Below are positions 31,387 through 40,840 of a stretch of 64,000 bases of DNA, in pieces. The position numbers and the translations under genes are program-made. This DNA is from Spirochaetales bacterium. GTDB lineage: Bacteria > Spirochaetota > Spirochaetia > Sphaerochaetales > Sphaerochaetaceae. The notes under the pieces are model-generated. The model was not told where the DNA came from, made no database searches, and worked only from the letters and a program-made list of their open reading frames with translations. Numbering within the stretch: the stretch's first letter is position 1; each line of letters starts with the position of its first letter. The stretch lies in NCBI GenBank assembly GCA_017614375.1, contig JAGABZ010000016.1, positions 1 to 64,000 of the forward strand. The letters run 5' to 3'.

Positions 31387-33918
31387 TCAGTCCTGTTTCT
31401 CCAGCAGGACTGCGCTCATCGGGGCGACACTATAGGTACCGCAGGCTGTCCTCTTTTCCCCGGCCCCGTCGGCGAAGTACTCGCCGTCCATCAGGACTTT
31501 CCAGTTGCCTCCGTGCAGTCTGAAGTCCTTGCGGCTGTCCAAAGACGGATTGAACAGGGCCAGGGCCCGAAGCTGGCCTTCGTAGATGTACGAAGCTTCG
31601 ACGGCAAATCCCCCCAGGACCCTGCAGCGGACATCCGAAGCGGTTATGAACCGGCATCTTCTGCGCAAGGCTATGAGCTTTGAATAGAACTCCGTCATCC
31701 TTTCCTGCGGGCTGCCCGGTTTCATGGCGTCCCAGTCGATGCGGTTGACCGCGTCCGGTGAATTGTAGCTGTTTCCGTCTCCGTTCTTGGTCCTAAGCAT
31801 CTCTTCCCCTGCCAGCATGAAACAAAGGCCCCGTGAGAGCATAATTATCGCCGCACCGAGTCTGTTCTGTGCCATCAGGACATCGATTCCCGCTCCGGGG
31901 TTGGAGGCACGGAGCTTGTCCCAGAGGGTGAAGTTGTCGTGGGCGGACATGTAGTTGACCACCATGGCCGAAGGCACCGACCAGGAAGTCCCGTACCCCG
32001 GACGTCCTCCGCTCAGGCCGAAGCAGACTCCGGCGGCGTTGGCCGCGTCGGCGGCACCGTTGATGTATCCGCGGGTGACCGGGCTGAAAACGCTGCCTTT
32101 GAGGGCGTCGCGGATTACATCGTTGAACACCGCCACCGAGCCGGCCGCGCCGTTGGAAGCGGTAATTCTGCCGATGTTGGCCAGAGAGGCCTGTCTGCCG
32201 CCCTCCAGCGCCGAAGTCCCTCCTGTCCAGCCCTCGCCGTAAATCAGTGCGGACGGGTTGAGCGAATGGATTTTGTTCTCCGCCTCCTGAATCGTCCTCA
32301 CATCATGCAGGGCCATCAGATCAAAGCGGAATCCGTCGACGTGGTACTCCTTCATCCAGAACAGCAGGCTGTCGATGATGAACTTGCGCATCATGTAGCG
32401 CTCGGAGGCTGTTTCGTTTCCGCATCCGCTGCCGTTTGAGGGCTTGCCCGCCGAGTCGTACCTGTAATAGTAGTAGGGGACAGTCCTGTTCAGGCAGGAA
32501 TCCCGCTCATATGTGTGGTTGTACACCACGTCCATCACCACACCGATGCCCCGGGAGTGGAGACTTTGCACCAGCTGCTTGAATTCCCTGATCCGCTTCG
32601 CCCCGTCATACGGGTCCGAGCTGTAGCTTCCCTCGGGGGCGTTGTAGTTCTTCGGGTCATATCCCCAGTTGTACTGCCCCTCCGGATTCCTCTCGTCGAC
32701 CGTGGCGAAATCGGCCACCGGCTGAAGATGCACGTGGGTCACACCCAGCCGGCTCAGGTGGGCAAGTCCGTACCCGTCCCCGCAGAATGCGAGGAACTTT
32801 CCCCTGTACGGACCGTCCAGCGAACTTGAGAAATCCCTGACATGGACTTCCCATACCACCGCCTCGGAGTATGAGGTGCAATGCACGAAGCTGTCCTCCC
32901 CGAAACCCTCCGGGTCGGTTCTGCGCAGATCCACGACCATGCCCCGGTTGCCGTTGACCCCCAGGGCCCTGGCGTACGGGTCCACCGCCTCATTCTCGCC
33001 GGAAGCGGTCGTTACGGTGTATGTGTAATACGTTCCGTGGCCGTAGGATGAGGTGGCAATCCAGGTTCCTTTCTCGGAGCGTTCCATCGGAATCCTCCGG
33101 ATAAGGGAAGATCTCCCGTCCTCCGGGTCGCACCCTGCGCTGTACAGATTCAACGTCACCTGCGAAGCGGTCGGAGCCCAGAGCCTGAACCGGGTCATGC
33201 CCTCTGAAACCACCGCACCCAGGTCGCTGCCCTTGTACAGGAATCGGTCCTTGAAACAGTCGGTGTCGAAGATTCCGGTCGGAACCACCGTCTTTGAGCC
33301 GTAGCCCTCTATCTCAACTTCATAGATTTCATCGACTCCGAGGTCCTGATCCGGCTTTATGACGGCACCGGACAGGTTGCCCGGGTCCTGACAGACCGCG
33401 GCGACCGGAATCTGTCTGCCGCCGGCGCTCAGGCGCACCGACTGCGGTGACACCGGCGAACCGGGGGAGAGGTGTATCTCTATTGCCCGCTCCCCGGTCA
33501 GGGCGGCCAGGTCGAAGTGCCGGATCTGCCTGAGCGTTCTGCCGCCGTCCTCCGAAACGTACTGGCCCGGGTCACCGGGAATCAGATAGATGATTGTAGT
33601 CTCGCCTTCGAGCCGGGCAAAGCGGTCCGGCTGGTCCTTTGTGGCATCACCCCACCATGTCTGTCCGGGGGACGAACAGTTGGTTCTCAGCATGAACCCG
33701 ACTTCGCCGATGTCCCGTGGGACGCTGATTCTGCATTCCGGACCGCCCGGAGATTGCCCGAAAAGATAGCCTCTGCCGTCCTGTCCTGCCCACCAGACCC
33801 AGATGTCGCTCGTGCGGACGTCGACGTTTCCCTTGACGCGGAGAATCAGCTGACGGCAGTCGGGAGCAGGGGAGGTGGTGTGAATATAACTGTTTGCTTC
33901 GGACGTTACTGGACCCAT
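31387..33918 (-). CDS. pulA: Type I pullulanase (GH13)
   Basis: An 843-residue enzyme. An N-terminal CBM41-like domain (IWVWWAGQDGRGYLFG) and a linker are followed by a CBM48-like domain (GVVSEGMTRFRLWAPTAS) and a GH13 catalytic barrel. Visible are the type-I marker YNWGYDP (~415), region I DVVYNHT (~461), region II DGFRFDLMALHD (~527), region III IYGEGW (~560) and region IV MSAHDN (~655). It debranches alpha-1,6 links in glycogen or pullulan. No signal peptide is present, so it should act on cytoplasmic glycogen. I used ATG at 33918 because the upstream frame is low-complexity and reads through the divergent gene's start. Confidence 0.94.
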   Translation of the reverse strand: MGPVTSEANSYIHTTSPAPDCRQLILRVKGNVDVRTSDIWVWWAGQDGRGYLFGQSPGGPECRISVPRDIGEVGFMLRTNCSSPGQTWWGDATKDQPDRFARLEGETTIIYLIPGDPGQYVSEDGGRTLRQIRHFDLAALTGERAIEIHLSPGSPVSPQSVRLSAGGRQIPVAAVCQDPGNLSGAVIKPDQDLGVDEIYEVEIEGYGSKTVVPTGIFDTDCFKDRFLYKGSDLGAVVSEGMTRFRLWAPTASQVTLNLYSAGCDPEDGRSSLIRRIPMERSEKGTWIATSSYGHGTYYTYTVTTASGENEAVDPYARALGVNGNRGMVVDLRRTDPEGFGEDSFVHCTSYSEAVVWEVHVRDFSSSLDGPYRGKFLAFCGDGYGLAHLSRLGVTHVHLQPVADFATVDERNPEGQYNWGYDPKNYNAPEGSYSSDPYDGAKRIREFKQLVQSLHSRGIGVVMDVVYNHTYERDSCLNRTVPYYYYRYDSAGKPSNGSGCGNETASERYMMRKFIIDSLLFWMKEYHVDGFRFDLMALHDVRTIQEAENKIHSLNPSALIYGEGWTGGTSALEGGRQASLANIGRITASNGAAGSVAVFNDVIRDALKGSVFSPVTRGYINGAADAANAAGVCFGLSGGRPGYGTSWSVPSAMVVNYMSAHDNFTLWDKLRASNPGAGIDVLMAQNRLGAAIIMLSRGLCFMLAGEEMLRTKNGDGNSYNSPDAVNRIDWDAMKPGSPQERMTEFYSKLIALRRRCRFITASDVRCRVLGGFAVEASYIYEGQLRALALFNPSLDSRKDFRLHGGNWKVLMDGEYFADGAGEKRTACGTYSVAPMSAVLLEKQD

Positions 33919-34001
33919 AGTTTCAATCTGTGTAATTCTAACCCTTTTCCGTGGATTTTTGAACCCTTTTCCAAAGCGGTCCGAGGCGTTACAATGGGGC
34001 C

Positions 34002-34838
34002 ATGGGTAGTGAGACGCAGTACAGGGTTTTCTCAACCGGAAACGAGCTGGCCATCTACGGCGGCTGCTCCGGGCGTTGCCTCTTCTGCCCCCAGTCCTGC
34101 TCGGATGTCCACGCCGACCTCTACATAGACGAACACCTCGAAGACGCCCTGCGCAAGAAGCGCCGGCTCTGCATGGTCGGCATCGGCCGGCAGTACGACC
34201 CCTACATGGCCCAGGAGGAGAAACTCCGCCTGACCCGCAACTGCCTGAGGGTAATCTCCGAGACCTCCCACGGGGTGTACATCCGAACCCGCTCGGAGAT
34301 GATCGTGCGCGATATCGACCTGCTGAAGAAAATCCACTCCTCGGCCAAGGCCGTCGTGCTGATGGGCCTGTCATGCTTCGATGACAATCTGTGCGAAATC
34401 CTCGAACCGGGGCAGTGCTCCACTTCGGTCAGATACGAGGTGATGGGGGAGCTTCACAGGGCAGGCATCCCGGTAATCGCCGAACTCGGGCCTTTCGTCC
34501 CCTGGGCGAATGACACGGTCCCGAATCTCAACGGGCTTTTGGGCTACTGCGCCCGGGCCGGAGTCCGCGGAGTGATGTGCGGGGATTTCAAGGTCAACGT
34601 TCCCGACCAGATATCAAAACGATTCTTCGAATCGATGGAACGGGCAATCCCCGGATTCACGCGCCAGGCCCGTGCCTTGATCGGCAATACCAGTGTTCTG
34701 CGCTGTCCCGATGCCGACGCCCTGGAAAAGGCCTTCAGGGACGGCTGCCTGATGTACAACCTCAGTTGCGATTATGAGGAAAACCTCCGCTTCGCCACAA
34801 CCTATCCGGAAAAGCAGCTTTCCTTCTTCTTTGACTGA
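34002..34838 (+). CDS. Radical SAM protein, SPL-like
   Basis: A 278-residue protein with an N-terminal radical SAM cluster motif GGCSGRCLFCPQS (C-x3-C-x2-C at residues 22-29). A GIGRQYDPYMAQEEKLRLTRNCL segment, typical of the spore-photoproduct-lyase-related SPL subgroup, follows, then a barrel ending in CPDADALEKAF. It should bind a 4Fe-4S cluster and cleave S-adenosylmethionine, but the substrate is unknown. Further cysteines are scattered without a clear second cluster motif. The gene is divergent from pulA across 83 bases and has only a weak ribosome-binding site (ATGGGGCC). Confidence 0.85.
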   Translation: MGSETQYRVFSTGNELAIYGGCSGRCLFCPQSCSDVHADLYIDEHLEDALRKKRRLCMVGIGRQYDPYMAQEEKLRLTRNCLRVISETSHGVYIRTRSEMIVRDIDLLKKIHSSAKAVVLMGLSCFDDNLCEILEPGQCSTSVRYEVMGELHRAGIPVIAELGPFVPWANDTVPNLNGLLGYCARAGVRGVMCGDFKVNVPDQISKRFFESMERAIPGFTRQARALIGNTSVLRCPDADALEKAFRDGCLMYNLSCDYEENLRFATTYPEKQLSFFFD

Positions 34839-34844
34839 CCCGGC

Positions 34845-34961
34845 GGCCTCGGTTTGTCAAAAACCGTGCCCTCAAGTCCGTTTTCGTCCTCGCGCCATCG
34901 GTTTTTATCAAGTCGAGGCCAAAAACGGACTACCTTCGCGCATTTTTGAAGGAGCGAGGAC
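34845..34961. repeat. Interleaved inverted repeats
   Basis: Three pairs of arms cross one another: GGCCTCG (34845) with CGAGGCC (34914), AGTCCGTTTT (34875) with AAAACGGACT (34922), and GTCCTCGC (34886) with GCGAGGAC (34954). Because the pairs are interleaved they cannot all form at once. The block fills the space between two convergent genes. It shares neither the arms nor the fixed spacing of the other arrays. Confidence 0.55.
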
Positions 34962-34982
34962 ATGGCAGGCGGATTCCGGGGC

Positions 34983-35016
34983 AAAAAAAGAGGCCGCTGC
35001 AATCGCAACGGCCTCT
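34983..35016 (-). terminator. Terminator of the UgpC/MsmK-type ATPase gene
   Basis: AGAGGCCG (34989-34996) pairs with CGGCCTCT (35009-35016). On the minus strand seven T residues follow. It lies about 20 bases after the stop codon of the ATPase gene. Confidence 0.9.
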
Positions 35017-35036
35017 GAATCTGAGGTGTAAAACCC

Positions 35037-36224
35037 TTAGTTCTGTTCTGCGGCGGCAGCCTCGGCTGCTTCCTTCGCCTCGGCGGCTGCAATCTGCTCG
35101 TCGACGGTCGGGATGTCTCCCACCGGGTCCTCGTAGATGGCCAGCTCGGTGTCCAGGTCGAAGAAGCGGGCCTTCGCCAGATCCGGAAGCAGGGATACCG
35201 GACCGTCGACAGCGGCTGTGACGGACGGATCAATCTTTCCGATGAACTGGTTCTTGCCGGTGGACAGATAGATGTGGGTCTCGGAGCCGAGGGGCTCGAT
35301 GACCGTGACGGTTCCGTCGATTGTCTTGCCCGGAATGGGCTCGGGGCTGAACTCAACGTCCTCGGGTCTGATTCCGAAGGTGATGGACTTGCCCACATAC
35401 GGTTCAAGCTGCGGAGCGGTCTCGACGGGGATGTTGATTTTGAAGGCTCCCTCGTCCGCGACGAAGTGGTCGCCTTCCTTGGACAGCTCGACAACCATGA
35501 AGTTCATCGGAGGCGATCCGATGAATCCGGCGACGAACTTGTTCCTCGGCCTGTTGTACAGCTCCAGAGGTGCGCCGATCTGCTGAATCAGACCGAGCTT
35601 CATGACGACAATCTTGTCGGCCATGGTCAGTGCCTCGACCTGGTCGTGGGTGACGTAGATCATGGTGGCCTGAAGCTTGTTGTGCAGGCTGGAAATCTCG
35701 GCTCTCATCTGGACGCGGAGCTTGGCGTCGAGGTTGGACAGCGGCTCGTCGAAGAGGAATACCTTCGGCTTTCTGACGATGGCGCGTCCTACCGCGACAC
35801 GCTGTCTCTGTCCGCCGGAGAGTGCCTTCGGCTTTCTGTCGAGGAGTTCCTCGATGTCCAGGATCTTGGCAGCTTCCTTTACGCGCTGCTCGATCTCTTC
35901 CTTCGGGAACTTGCGGATTTTCAGACCGAACGCCATGTTCTCGTAAACCGTCATGTGCGGATACAGTGCGTAGTTCTGGAATACCATCGCAATGTCGCGG
36001 TCCTTCGGCGGAACGTCGTTGACCAGTCTGTTGTCGATGTACAGCTCTCCGCCGCTGATGTCCTCCAGACCTGCGATCATGCGCAGGGTGGTGGACTTTC
36101 CGCATCCGGAAGGCCCGACCAGAACCACGAATTCACGGTCGCGGATTTCAATGTTCGCCTTGTCTACGGCAAGGACTCCGCCATCGTAAATCTTCGTGAT
36201 TTCTCTCAAAGTTACTTCTGCCAT
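35037..36224 (-). CDS. ugpC: ABC transporter ATPase, UgpC/MsmK/MalK type
   Basis: A 395-residue CUT1-family ATPase. It has Walker A GPSGCGKSTT (~38-47), Q-loop FQNYALYPHM, signature LSGGQRQRVAVGRA, Walker B VFLFDEPLSNLD, H-loop VTHDQVEAL, then a TOBE/OB regulatory domain (GIRPEDVEF). It ends in an alanine/glutamate-rich tail. It stands alone under its own promoter. The sugar transporter at 11892-15150 lacks an ATPase, so this is probably a shared energy subunit for several sugar importers, as MsmK is in streptococci. The gene symbol follows the family name. Confidence 0.93.
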   Translation of the reverse strand: MAEVTLREITKIYDGGVLAVDKANIEIRDREFVVLVGPSGCGKSTTLRMIAGLEDISGGELYIDNRLVNDVPPKDRDIAMVFQNYALYPHMTVYENMAFGLKIRKFPKEEIEQRVKEAAKILDIEELLDRKPKALSGGQRQRVAVGRAIVRKPKVFLFDEPLSNLDAKLRVQMRAEISSLHNKLQATMIYVTHDQVEALTMADKIVVMKLGLIQQIGAPLELYNRPRNKFVAGFIGSPPMNFMVVELSKEGDHFVADEGAFKINIPVETAPQLEPYVGKSITFGIRPEDVEFSPEPIPGKTIDGTVTVIEPLGSETHIYLSTGKNQFIGKIDPSVTAAVDGPVSLLPDLAKARFFDLDTELAIYEDPVGDIPTVDEQIAAAEAKEAAEAAAAEQN

Positions 36225-36257
36225 AATCCCTCCTAGGATATGTTATATTATACCGAG

Positions 36258-36286
36258 ATTGTAATCCCGCCCGTGCCTGCTGTCAA
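36258..36286 (-). promoter_or_regulatory. Promoter of the ABC ATPase gene
   Basis: On the minus strand TTGACA (36286-36281), 17 bases and TACAAT (36263-36258) form a near-consensus promoter about 34 bases from the start codon. Its first twelve bases, TTGACAGCAGGC, are identical to those of the lipoprotein-operon promoter at 17979. Apart from this promoter and the tRNA promoter, I see nothing in 36287-36481. Confidence 0.75.
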
Positions 36287-36481
36287 AGGTTTTCTTTGCG
36301 GAAATCCGGGCTCGGAGACCGGCGCTCCTGTTCAGGGTGTTGCGTCTGACGCTGCCGGATACGAGAAGCAGAGGTTCTCCGCTGACAGCAACAATTACAG
36401 TTTCTTCCTTCGGGTCGGATCAAGCTCCGTCCCTGCCGCAATGTTCACATGTGCCGCGACGGTTTGTCAATTCTTGTAACC

Positions 36482-36510
36482 TTTACACTCCCGGGGTTCT
36501 GTGCTATGTT
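36482..36510 (+). promoter_or_regulatory. Promoter of tRNA-Gly
   Basis: TTTACA (36482-36487), 17 bases and TATGTT (36505-36510) lie 11 bases upstream of the tRNA. The -35 box and spacing match those of the tRNA-Phe promoter in this window. Confidence 0.5.
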
Positions 36511-36521
36511 CTTTGGCGACT

Positions 36522-36593
36522 GCGACAGTCGTATAATGGTTATTACCCGAGCTTCCCAAGCTCGTGACGGGGGTTCGATTCCCCTCTGTCGCT
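36522..36593 (+). tRNA. tRNA-Gly (CCC anticodon)
   Basis: A complete cloverleaf: acceptor GCGACAG with CTGTCGC, a short D stem, anticodon stem CGAGC/GCTCG with loop TTCCCAA (anticodon CCC), T loop TTCGATT and discriminator T, which is usual for bacterial tRNA-Gly. No CCA is encoded. No terminator is seen between it and the MFS gene, whose start codon is 27 bases away. Confidence 0.93.
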
Positions 36594-36619
36594 TCCCGTC
36601 GCCGGGACGCATTTTTCAG

Positions 36620-37795
36620 ATGTTCCAACTCTCCGCACTGCACTTCGTATACTTCGCCTGTCTGGCGATTGCGTCCCCTTATCAGCAGATTGTGCTGCGC
36701 AACAACGGCTATTCCCATACCCAGGTCGGCGCGCTTCTGGCCCTGGGGCAGGGCGCTTCGGTCCTCATCACCCTCCTGTTCGGACATCTGGCCGACCGTA
36801 CCGGCAAAGCCCGGCTCACCGCGATTGTCGCCCTGACGCTGATGACGGCCTTTTTCGTGCCGCTGGCCTTCCCGATCGCCTTTGCCCTGGCCGCGGTCTT
36901 CATCTTTCTCTTCCACGGCTGCTACGGTGCCGTCGAGCCGATGATAACCGCGATGTCCTCCCCCGTCCTCAGGGAAAAAGGGACCAGTTACTCATCGGTC
37001 CGCGTCTACGGGACCCTCGGCTACGTCGCCTGCGGACTGGCCCTGAGCCTCGGCGGTCTGGTGGACAGCTCGGACAACATTTCAATCCTCCGGGCCTTTC
37101 TGGTCACTGCCGGGGCAAGCCTTGTCTGTCTGCTTGCCTTCAGAACCCGTCCCCGATCCGGAAAGACCTCCGTCCCCGTCCCGAAACAGAAGGAATCGTC
37201 CGATGAACGGGTGGACAACAGTGTCCTGATTCCGTTTATTATTGCCATTTTTCTGATTAAACTCGGAAATTCATCCATCACAATGCTGCTTTTCTCCTTC
37301 ATGACCGAGGAGCTCGGACTGGGGAACATGTTCATCTTCTACACCAGCATAGGCAGTGCCGGTGAGATGCTCCTGATCCCGCTGTCAGGGTACCTTGTCA
37401 GACGGTGGAGAATACCTCCGGTCAGGCTGGTGGCCTTCGGTGCGGTGGCGCTGGTGCTGCGCCTGCTGATCAACGTCTGTGTTCCGTCTTTGTTCCTGGT
37501 TGCCCAGCTGATGCACGGAATCACCTTCGGGGTGATGCACATCGGGGCCACGATGTTCCTGTTCAGCCTGGCCCCGCCTTCGAAGACCCCGGGAGTAATC
37601 AGCCTCTACACCGCGGTGGGGAACAACCTGCCCAACATGATCGGGTCCCTCATCGGTGGCGCGGTCATCGAGTACCTGGGGTACAACGCCCTCTTTCTGG
37701 GGTGTGCGGTGCCGGTTGTCCTCGGTCTGGGGGTGCTGCTGGCCTTCCGCAACCGGCTCGGTTGGAAAAAGTCCGGATTTGCCCCGGAAAGCTGA
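36620..37795 (+). CDS. MFS transporter
   Basis: A 391-residue inner-membrane protein with about twelve hydrophobic helices. It has the MFS loop motif GHLADRTGKARL between helices 2 and 3 (residues ~53-64). The overall look, with a GTSYSSVRVYGTLGYVACG segment, resembles the nucleoside:H+ symporter/3-phenylpropionate transporter (MFS_1-like, LacY-related) group. I chose ATG at 36620 because the longer frame runs through the tRNA. No clear ribosome-binding site is visible. With no terminator after tRNA-Gly, it may be expressed by read-through from the tRNA promoter. The substrate is unknown. Confidence 0.87.
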   Translation: MFQLSALHFVYFACLAIASPYQQIVLRNNGYSHTQVGALLALGQGASVLITLLFGHLADRTGKARLTAIVALTLMTAFFVPLAFPIAFALAAVFIFLFHGCYGAVEPMITAMSSPVLREKGTSYSSVRVYGTLGYVACGLALSLGGLVDSSDNISILRAFLVTAGASLVCLLAFRTRPRSGKTSVPVPKQKESSDERVDNSVLIPFIIAIFLIKLGNSSITMLLFSFMTEELGLGNMFIFYTSIGSAGEMLLIPLSGYLVRRWRIPPVRLVAFGAVALVLRLLINVCVPSLFLVAQLMHGITFGVMHIGATMFLFSLAPPSKTPGVISLYTAVGNNLPNMIGSLIGGAVIEYLGYNALFLGCAVPVVLGLGVLLAFRNRLGWKKSGFAPES

Positions 37796-37857
37796 AACCT
37801 TCGGCCGGTTCGTTTGTTCTGGTTTTCAGTATGTCGGAAGACGGCCGAAAGTCCCTG

Positions 37858-37886
37858 TGGACGGCGGCCTGTCTACATGATATATT
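37858..37886 (+). promoter_or_regulatory. Putative promoter of the lipoprotein-barrel pair
   Basis: TGGACG (37858-37863), 17 bases and TATATT (37881-37886) lie about 67 bases upstream of the lipoprotein start. The -10 box is fair and the -35 box is weak. Confidence 0.4.
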
Positions 37887-37953
37887 AAGGCGTGCAGCCG
37901 CGCGTGAGGCTGTGCGTTTTTACATCGGAATATTTTCCTAAGGAGGAAAAATA

Positions 37954-39441
37954 ATGAAGAAGATTCTCTACTGCGCTTCTGTGGTACTGCTGGTTCTCTG
38001 CCTGGCCGTCTCCTGTGACGCTGACGCCATCCGCAAGACCGGAGACACCATGGCGCTCCTCGGAACGAACGTCTACGGCCTCCAGCCGACAATGAGGGAT
38101 GTTTCCGAGGCGAACGATACCGTCTCCAACTCTGTTTACAACCAGGAGACCGGAGCAGTCGAGGTCAACCTCGAAGCTGCAGCATCCGTTCAGAACAGCG
38201 TCGAATCCATCAAGGAATCTACTCTGAAGACCGAAGCCTTCCAGAAGGCGATGGAGGAGCCCGCTGCCACCACCGTCACCGACAAGGCTGAAGTAAAGAC
38301 TCAGATTGAAACCCAGAGGGACACCGCTATAGCGGCCGCCCAGGCTACCGTCACAGCCGCCACGGTTGATGATTCGGTAAAGGAAGCCATCAATACAATT
38401 CTCGAAACCGCCGCCGCTGCCGCCGAGGTCTCTGAGGACCCGACCAAAGGTGAAGTGGTTTCCGTAGGCGTCGTGACCGACCTGGCCACCACCGTTTCCG
38501 AAAAGATCGCCGACATGCAGTCTGCCGACCCGGTCGTTGCCGAACAGGCCAAGAGGGAAGTCGCCGAAAAGGCCATGGCCGCTATCGACACCCTGAAGCT
38601 GATCAGCCAGGCCGCCAACATCGACCTGCTGTCCGGACTTGACTTCGGTGTTCTGCTCGGCGGAGACGGAGACAAGGCCCTGGTTGCCAAGGAAATGAAC
38701 TACCTGGCAATCGCCAACAAGGGCATGAAGCAGATCTTCAAGTACATCGTCAACCCGGATACCAACCAGGTCGACGAAGCCAAGCTCAAGAGATACACCT
38801 CCCAGCTCGCTGCCCTGAGAACCGCATACGAGACAGTCGGCTATGCCCTGCGCCCGTTCACCCTGGACATCCAGAATGACGCCTACGGCATCGAAGGCCT
38901 CAACGAGTTCATCCTCGGAGGCAGACAGTACGACTTCTTCTCCATCAACGACCTGGTTCTCTACCTCACCTCCGTGATCTTCACCGAGGCTGACGCCGCC
39001 CTGGCCGGAATCCCGGGCAACCACACCATGTGTGAGCTGCTCAATGCCCTGCTCGAGGCCAACCCCGGACTGCTCGAGGGCGTGGACGAGAACTTCCACT
39101 TCCAGACCAGCCCCGCGCTTGAGGCCGCCTGGGCAGACCTGATGGCCGTCTTCGGAGACGACAGTGAAGATGGTGCTCTGCTGACCTTCCTGGAGACCTA
39201 CTCCGGAAAGACCACCGAGGACGAAATCAAGTCCAAGCTGATCAACAAGGCCGCCTTCATCGCCAACACGATGGTCGTCCTGCTGGTCGAGGCTGATGAC
39301 AATTACTCCAAGGCCGTCAACAACATCGCCGTTGCAAACGACATCACCGTCGAGGCTGCTATTCTCAATTACATCGGCGGATTCCTCGGATCCGGCAGTG
39401 AAGAGCCCGCTCCCGAGCCCCAGCCCGAGCCGCAGAACTAA
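37954..39441 (+). CDS. Lipoprotein of unknown function, mostly helical
   Basis: A 495-residue lipoprotein (ILYCASVVLLVLCLAVSC, lipobox at Cys21). The mature part is alanine-rich and predominantly helical, with long amphipathic stretches (residues ~70-230). The tail is PAPEPQPEPQN, the same proline/glutamate style as the other lipoproteins but at the C-terminus. I recognise no domain. TAAGGAGG precedes the start. It lies 12 bases upstream of an outer-membrane barrel gene with which it is surely co-transcribed, so a periplasmic or outer-membrane partner role is likely. Confidence 0.8.
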   Translation: MKKILYCASVVLLVLCLAVSCDADAIRKTGDTMALLGTNVYGLQPTMRDVSEANDTVSNSVYNQETGAVEVNLEAAASVQNSVESIKESTLKTEAFQKAMEEPAATTVTDKAEVKTQIETQRDTAIAAAQATVTAATVDDSVKEAINTILETAAAAAEVSEDPTKGEVVSVGVVTDLATTVSEKIADMQSADPVVAEQAKREVAEKAMAAIDTLKLISQAANIDLLSGLDFGVLLGGDGDKALVAKEMNYLAIANKGMKQIFKYIVNPDTNQVDEAKLKRYTSQLAALRTAYETVGYALRPFTLDIQNDAYGIEGLNEFILGGRQYDFFSINDLVLYLTSVIFTEADAALAGIPGNHTMCELLNALLEANPGLLEGVDENFHFQTSPALEAAWADLMAVFGDDSEDGALLTFLETYSGKTTEDEIKSKLINKAAFIANTMVVLLVEADDNYSKAVNNIAVANDITVEAAILNYIGGFLGSGSEEPAPEPQPEPQN

Positions 39442-39453
39442 GGAGGAACTGAA

Positions 39454-40731
39454 ATGAAGAAAATCCTCGCAATCCTCTTTCTCGCAGCACTGGTACTGAC
39501 CCCGGTCCTCGCCGCGGTCCCCGAAATCCAGTACTCCGGAACCACCGATACTGCTTTCAGGCCCACTTCGGCCCGCATCAGCGCCCTCGGCGAGAGCGGA
39601 ATCGCCTCCGCCGGCAGAATGGACGCCCTGTTCCAGAATCCCGCCGCCCTGGCGCAGAAGAGATTCGGAGTTGCCCTTCCTTCTTTCGGACTGACCGTCT
39701 ACAACCTTCAGGCCCTGCTTTCGGATGAGACCGACTCCCAGATCATCGCCGACGCCATGCAGGATCCCTCGTCTCTGGATGATGACCAGATCGTCAGACT
39801 GGCCCAGGACATGGTCGAGAATGTCGGAGCCGGCAGGAACGAGTTCCTGACCACCGATGTCACCGTCGGATTCGCCCTGGGCAACCTCGGACTCGGTGTC
39901 CAGGTCCAGGAAAAGCTCCACACCATCGCCAACGGTTCGTCCAACCTCGCCAACGTGTACTTCGTTCCGGAAGTCAACGTCGGCGCGGTAGCTGCCCTCG
40001 GTCTGAGAATCATCAACAGCCCGGTCCTGAACCTTGATGTAGGTGCTTCGGCTACCTTCGTATACAAGGCCTACACCCAGAAGATCGGCGCCTCCACCAT
40101 GCTCAGCATGCTCAGCGGCGACATGGATGCTGTCAAGAACGAGATTCTCTGGAACACTCCGACCATGGCCGGATGGGGAGTACCGGTCAACCTCGGCGTG
40201 ACCCTCGGTCTGGCTGAGAACACCATCCGCATCAGCGCGGTTGCCGAGAACATCAACTCCGTCTACCACATGAAGAGCTACAACGCCGCCGGTGCCGCAA
40301 TCAATGACATCGCCCAGCAGACAGTTCTCGAAGAGCCGGAAGGCTATGTGGCGGAGGAGTCCACCGAGTTCACCATCACCAATCCGTGGAGCCTGACCCT
40401 CGGCGTCGCCTTTGTTCCGTATGTTCCTCTTCTTCATCCGGTTGTCAGCGCCGACCTGGTCGACATGCTTGACATCGTCACCGGACGTGAGGAGTTCGAG
40501 TGGCAGAACCTGCTTCTGCACCTCAACGCCAGCGTTGAGCTGAACCTGCTCAGCATGGTTGCCCTTAGAGCCGGCGTCAACCGCGGCTACATGTCCGTCG
40601 GCGTTGGAGTCGATCTCCCGCTGCTGGGCATCGACGCCAGCTACGGTTGGAAGGAATTCGGCTCAGTCATCGGAGACAAGCCCGTCGATTCCTTCACCAT
40701 CCGCTTCTACGTCGGATACGACAAGATCTGA
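39454..40731 (+). CDS. Outer-membrane beta-barrel protein (UPF0164/FadL-like)
   Basis: A 425-residue exported protein with a signal peptide (KKILAILFLAALVLTPVLAA). ARISALGESGIASAGRMDALFQNPAAL follows; the ALGxxxIA...LFQNPAAL segment is the hallmark of FadL/PorV/UPF0164-type barrels. Alternating hydrophobic strands such as VTVGFALGNLGLGVQV and WSLTLGVAFVPYV follow, ending in SFTIRFYVGYDKI with aromatic-rich strands. In treponemes such proteins are proposed to take up hydrophobic nutrients. It has an AAGGAGG site and is followed by a strong terminator. Confidence 0.78.
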   Translation: MKKILAILFLAALVLTPVLAAVPEIQYSGTTDTAFRPTSARISALGESGIASAGRMDALFQNPAALAQKRFGVALPSFGLTVYNLQALLSDETDSQIIADAMQDPSSLDDDQIVRLAQDMVENVGAGRNEFLTTDVTVGFALGNLGLGVQVQEKLHTIANGSSNLANVYFVPEVNVGAVAALGLRIINSPVLNLDVGASATFVYKAYTQKIGASTMLSMLSGDMDAVKNEILWNTPTMAGWGVPVNLGVTLGLAENTIRISAVAENINSVYHMKSYNAAGAAINDIAQQTVLEEPEGYVAEESTEFTITNPWSLTLGVAFVPYVPLLHPVVSADLVDMLDIVTGREEFEWQNLLLHLNASVELNLLSMVALRAGVNRGYMSVGVGVDLPLLGIDASYGWKEFGSVIGDKPVDSFTIRFYVGYDKI

Positions 40732-40751
40732 CGCGGTCGCGCCTGAACGAA

Positions 40752-40783
40752 AGGGCCAGCCGGAGACGGCTGGCTCTTTTTTT
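40752..40783 (+). terminator. Terminator of the lipoprotein-barrel pair
   Basis: GCCAGCCG (40755-40762) pairs with CGGCTGGC (40767-40774) around a GAGA loop. TC and seven T residues follow. It lies about 20 bases after the barrel stop codon. Confidence 0.93.
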
Positions 40784-40840
40784 GTCCCCTCGGTTGATGT
40801 CAGGGCTTTTTCAACCCTGCCGTGGAGCTGCATCCGCTGT

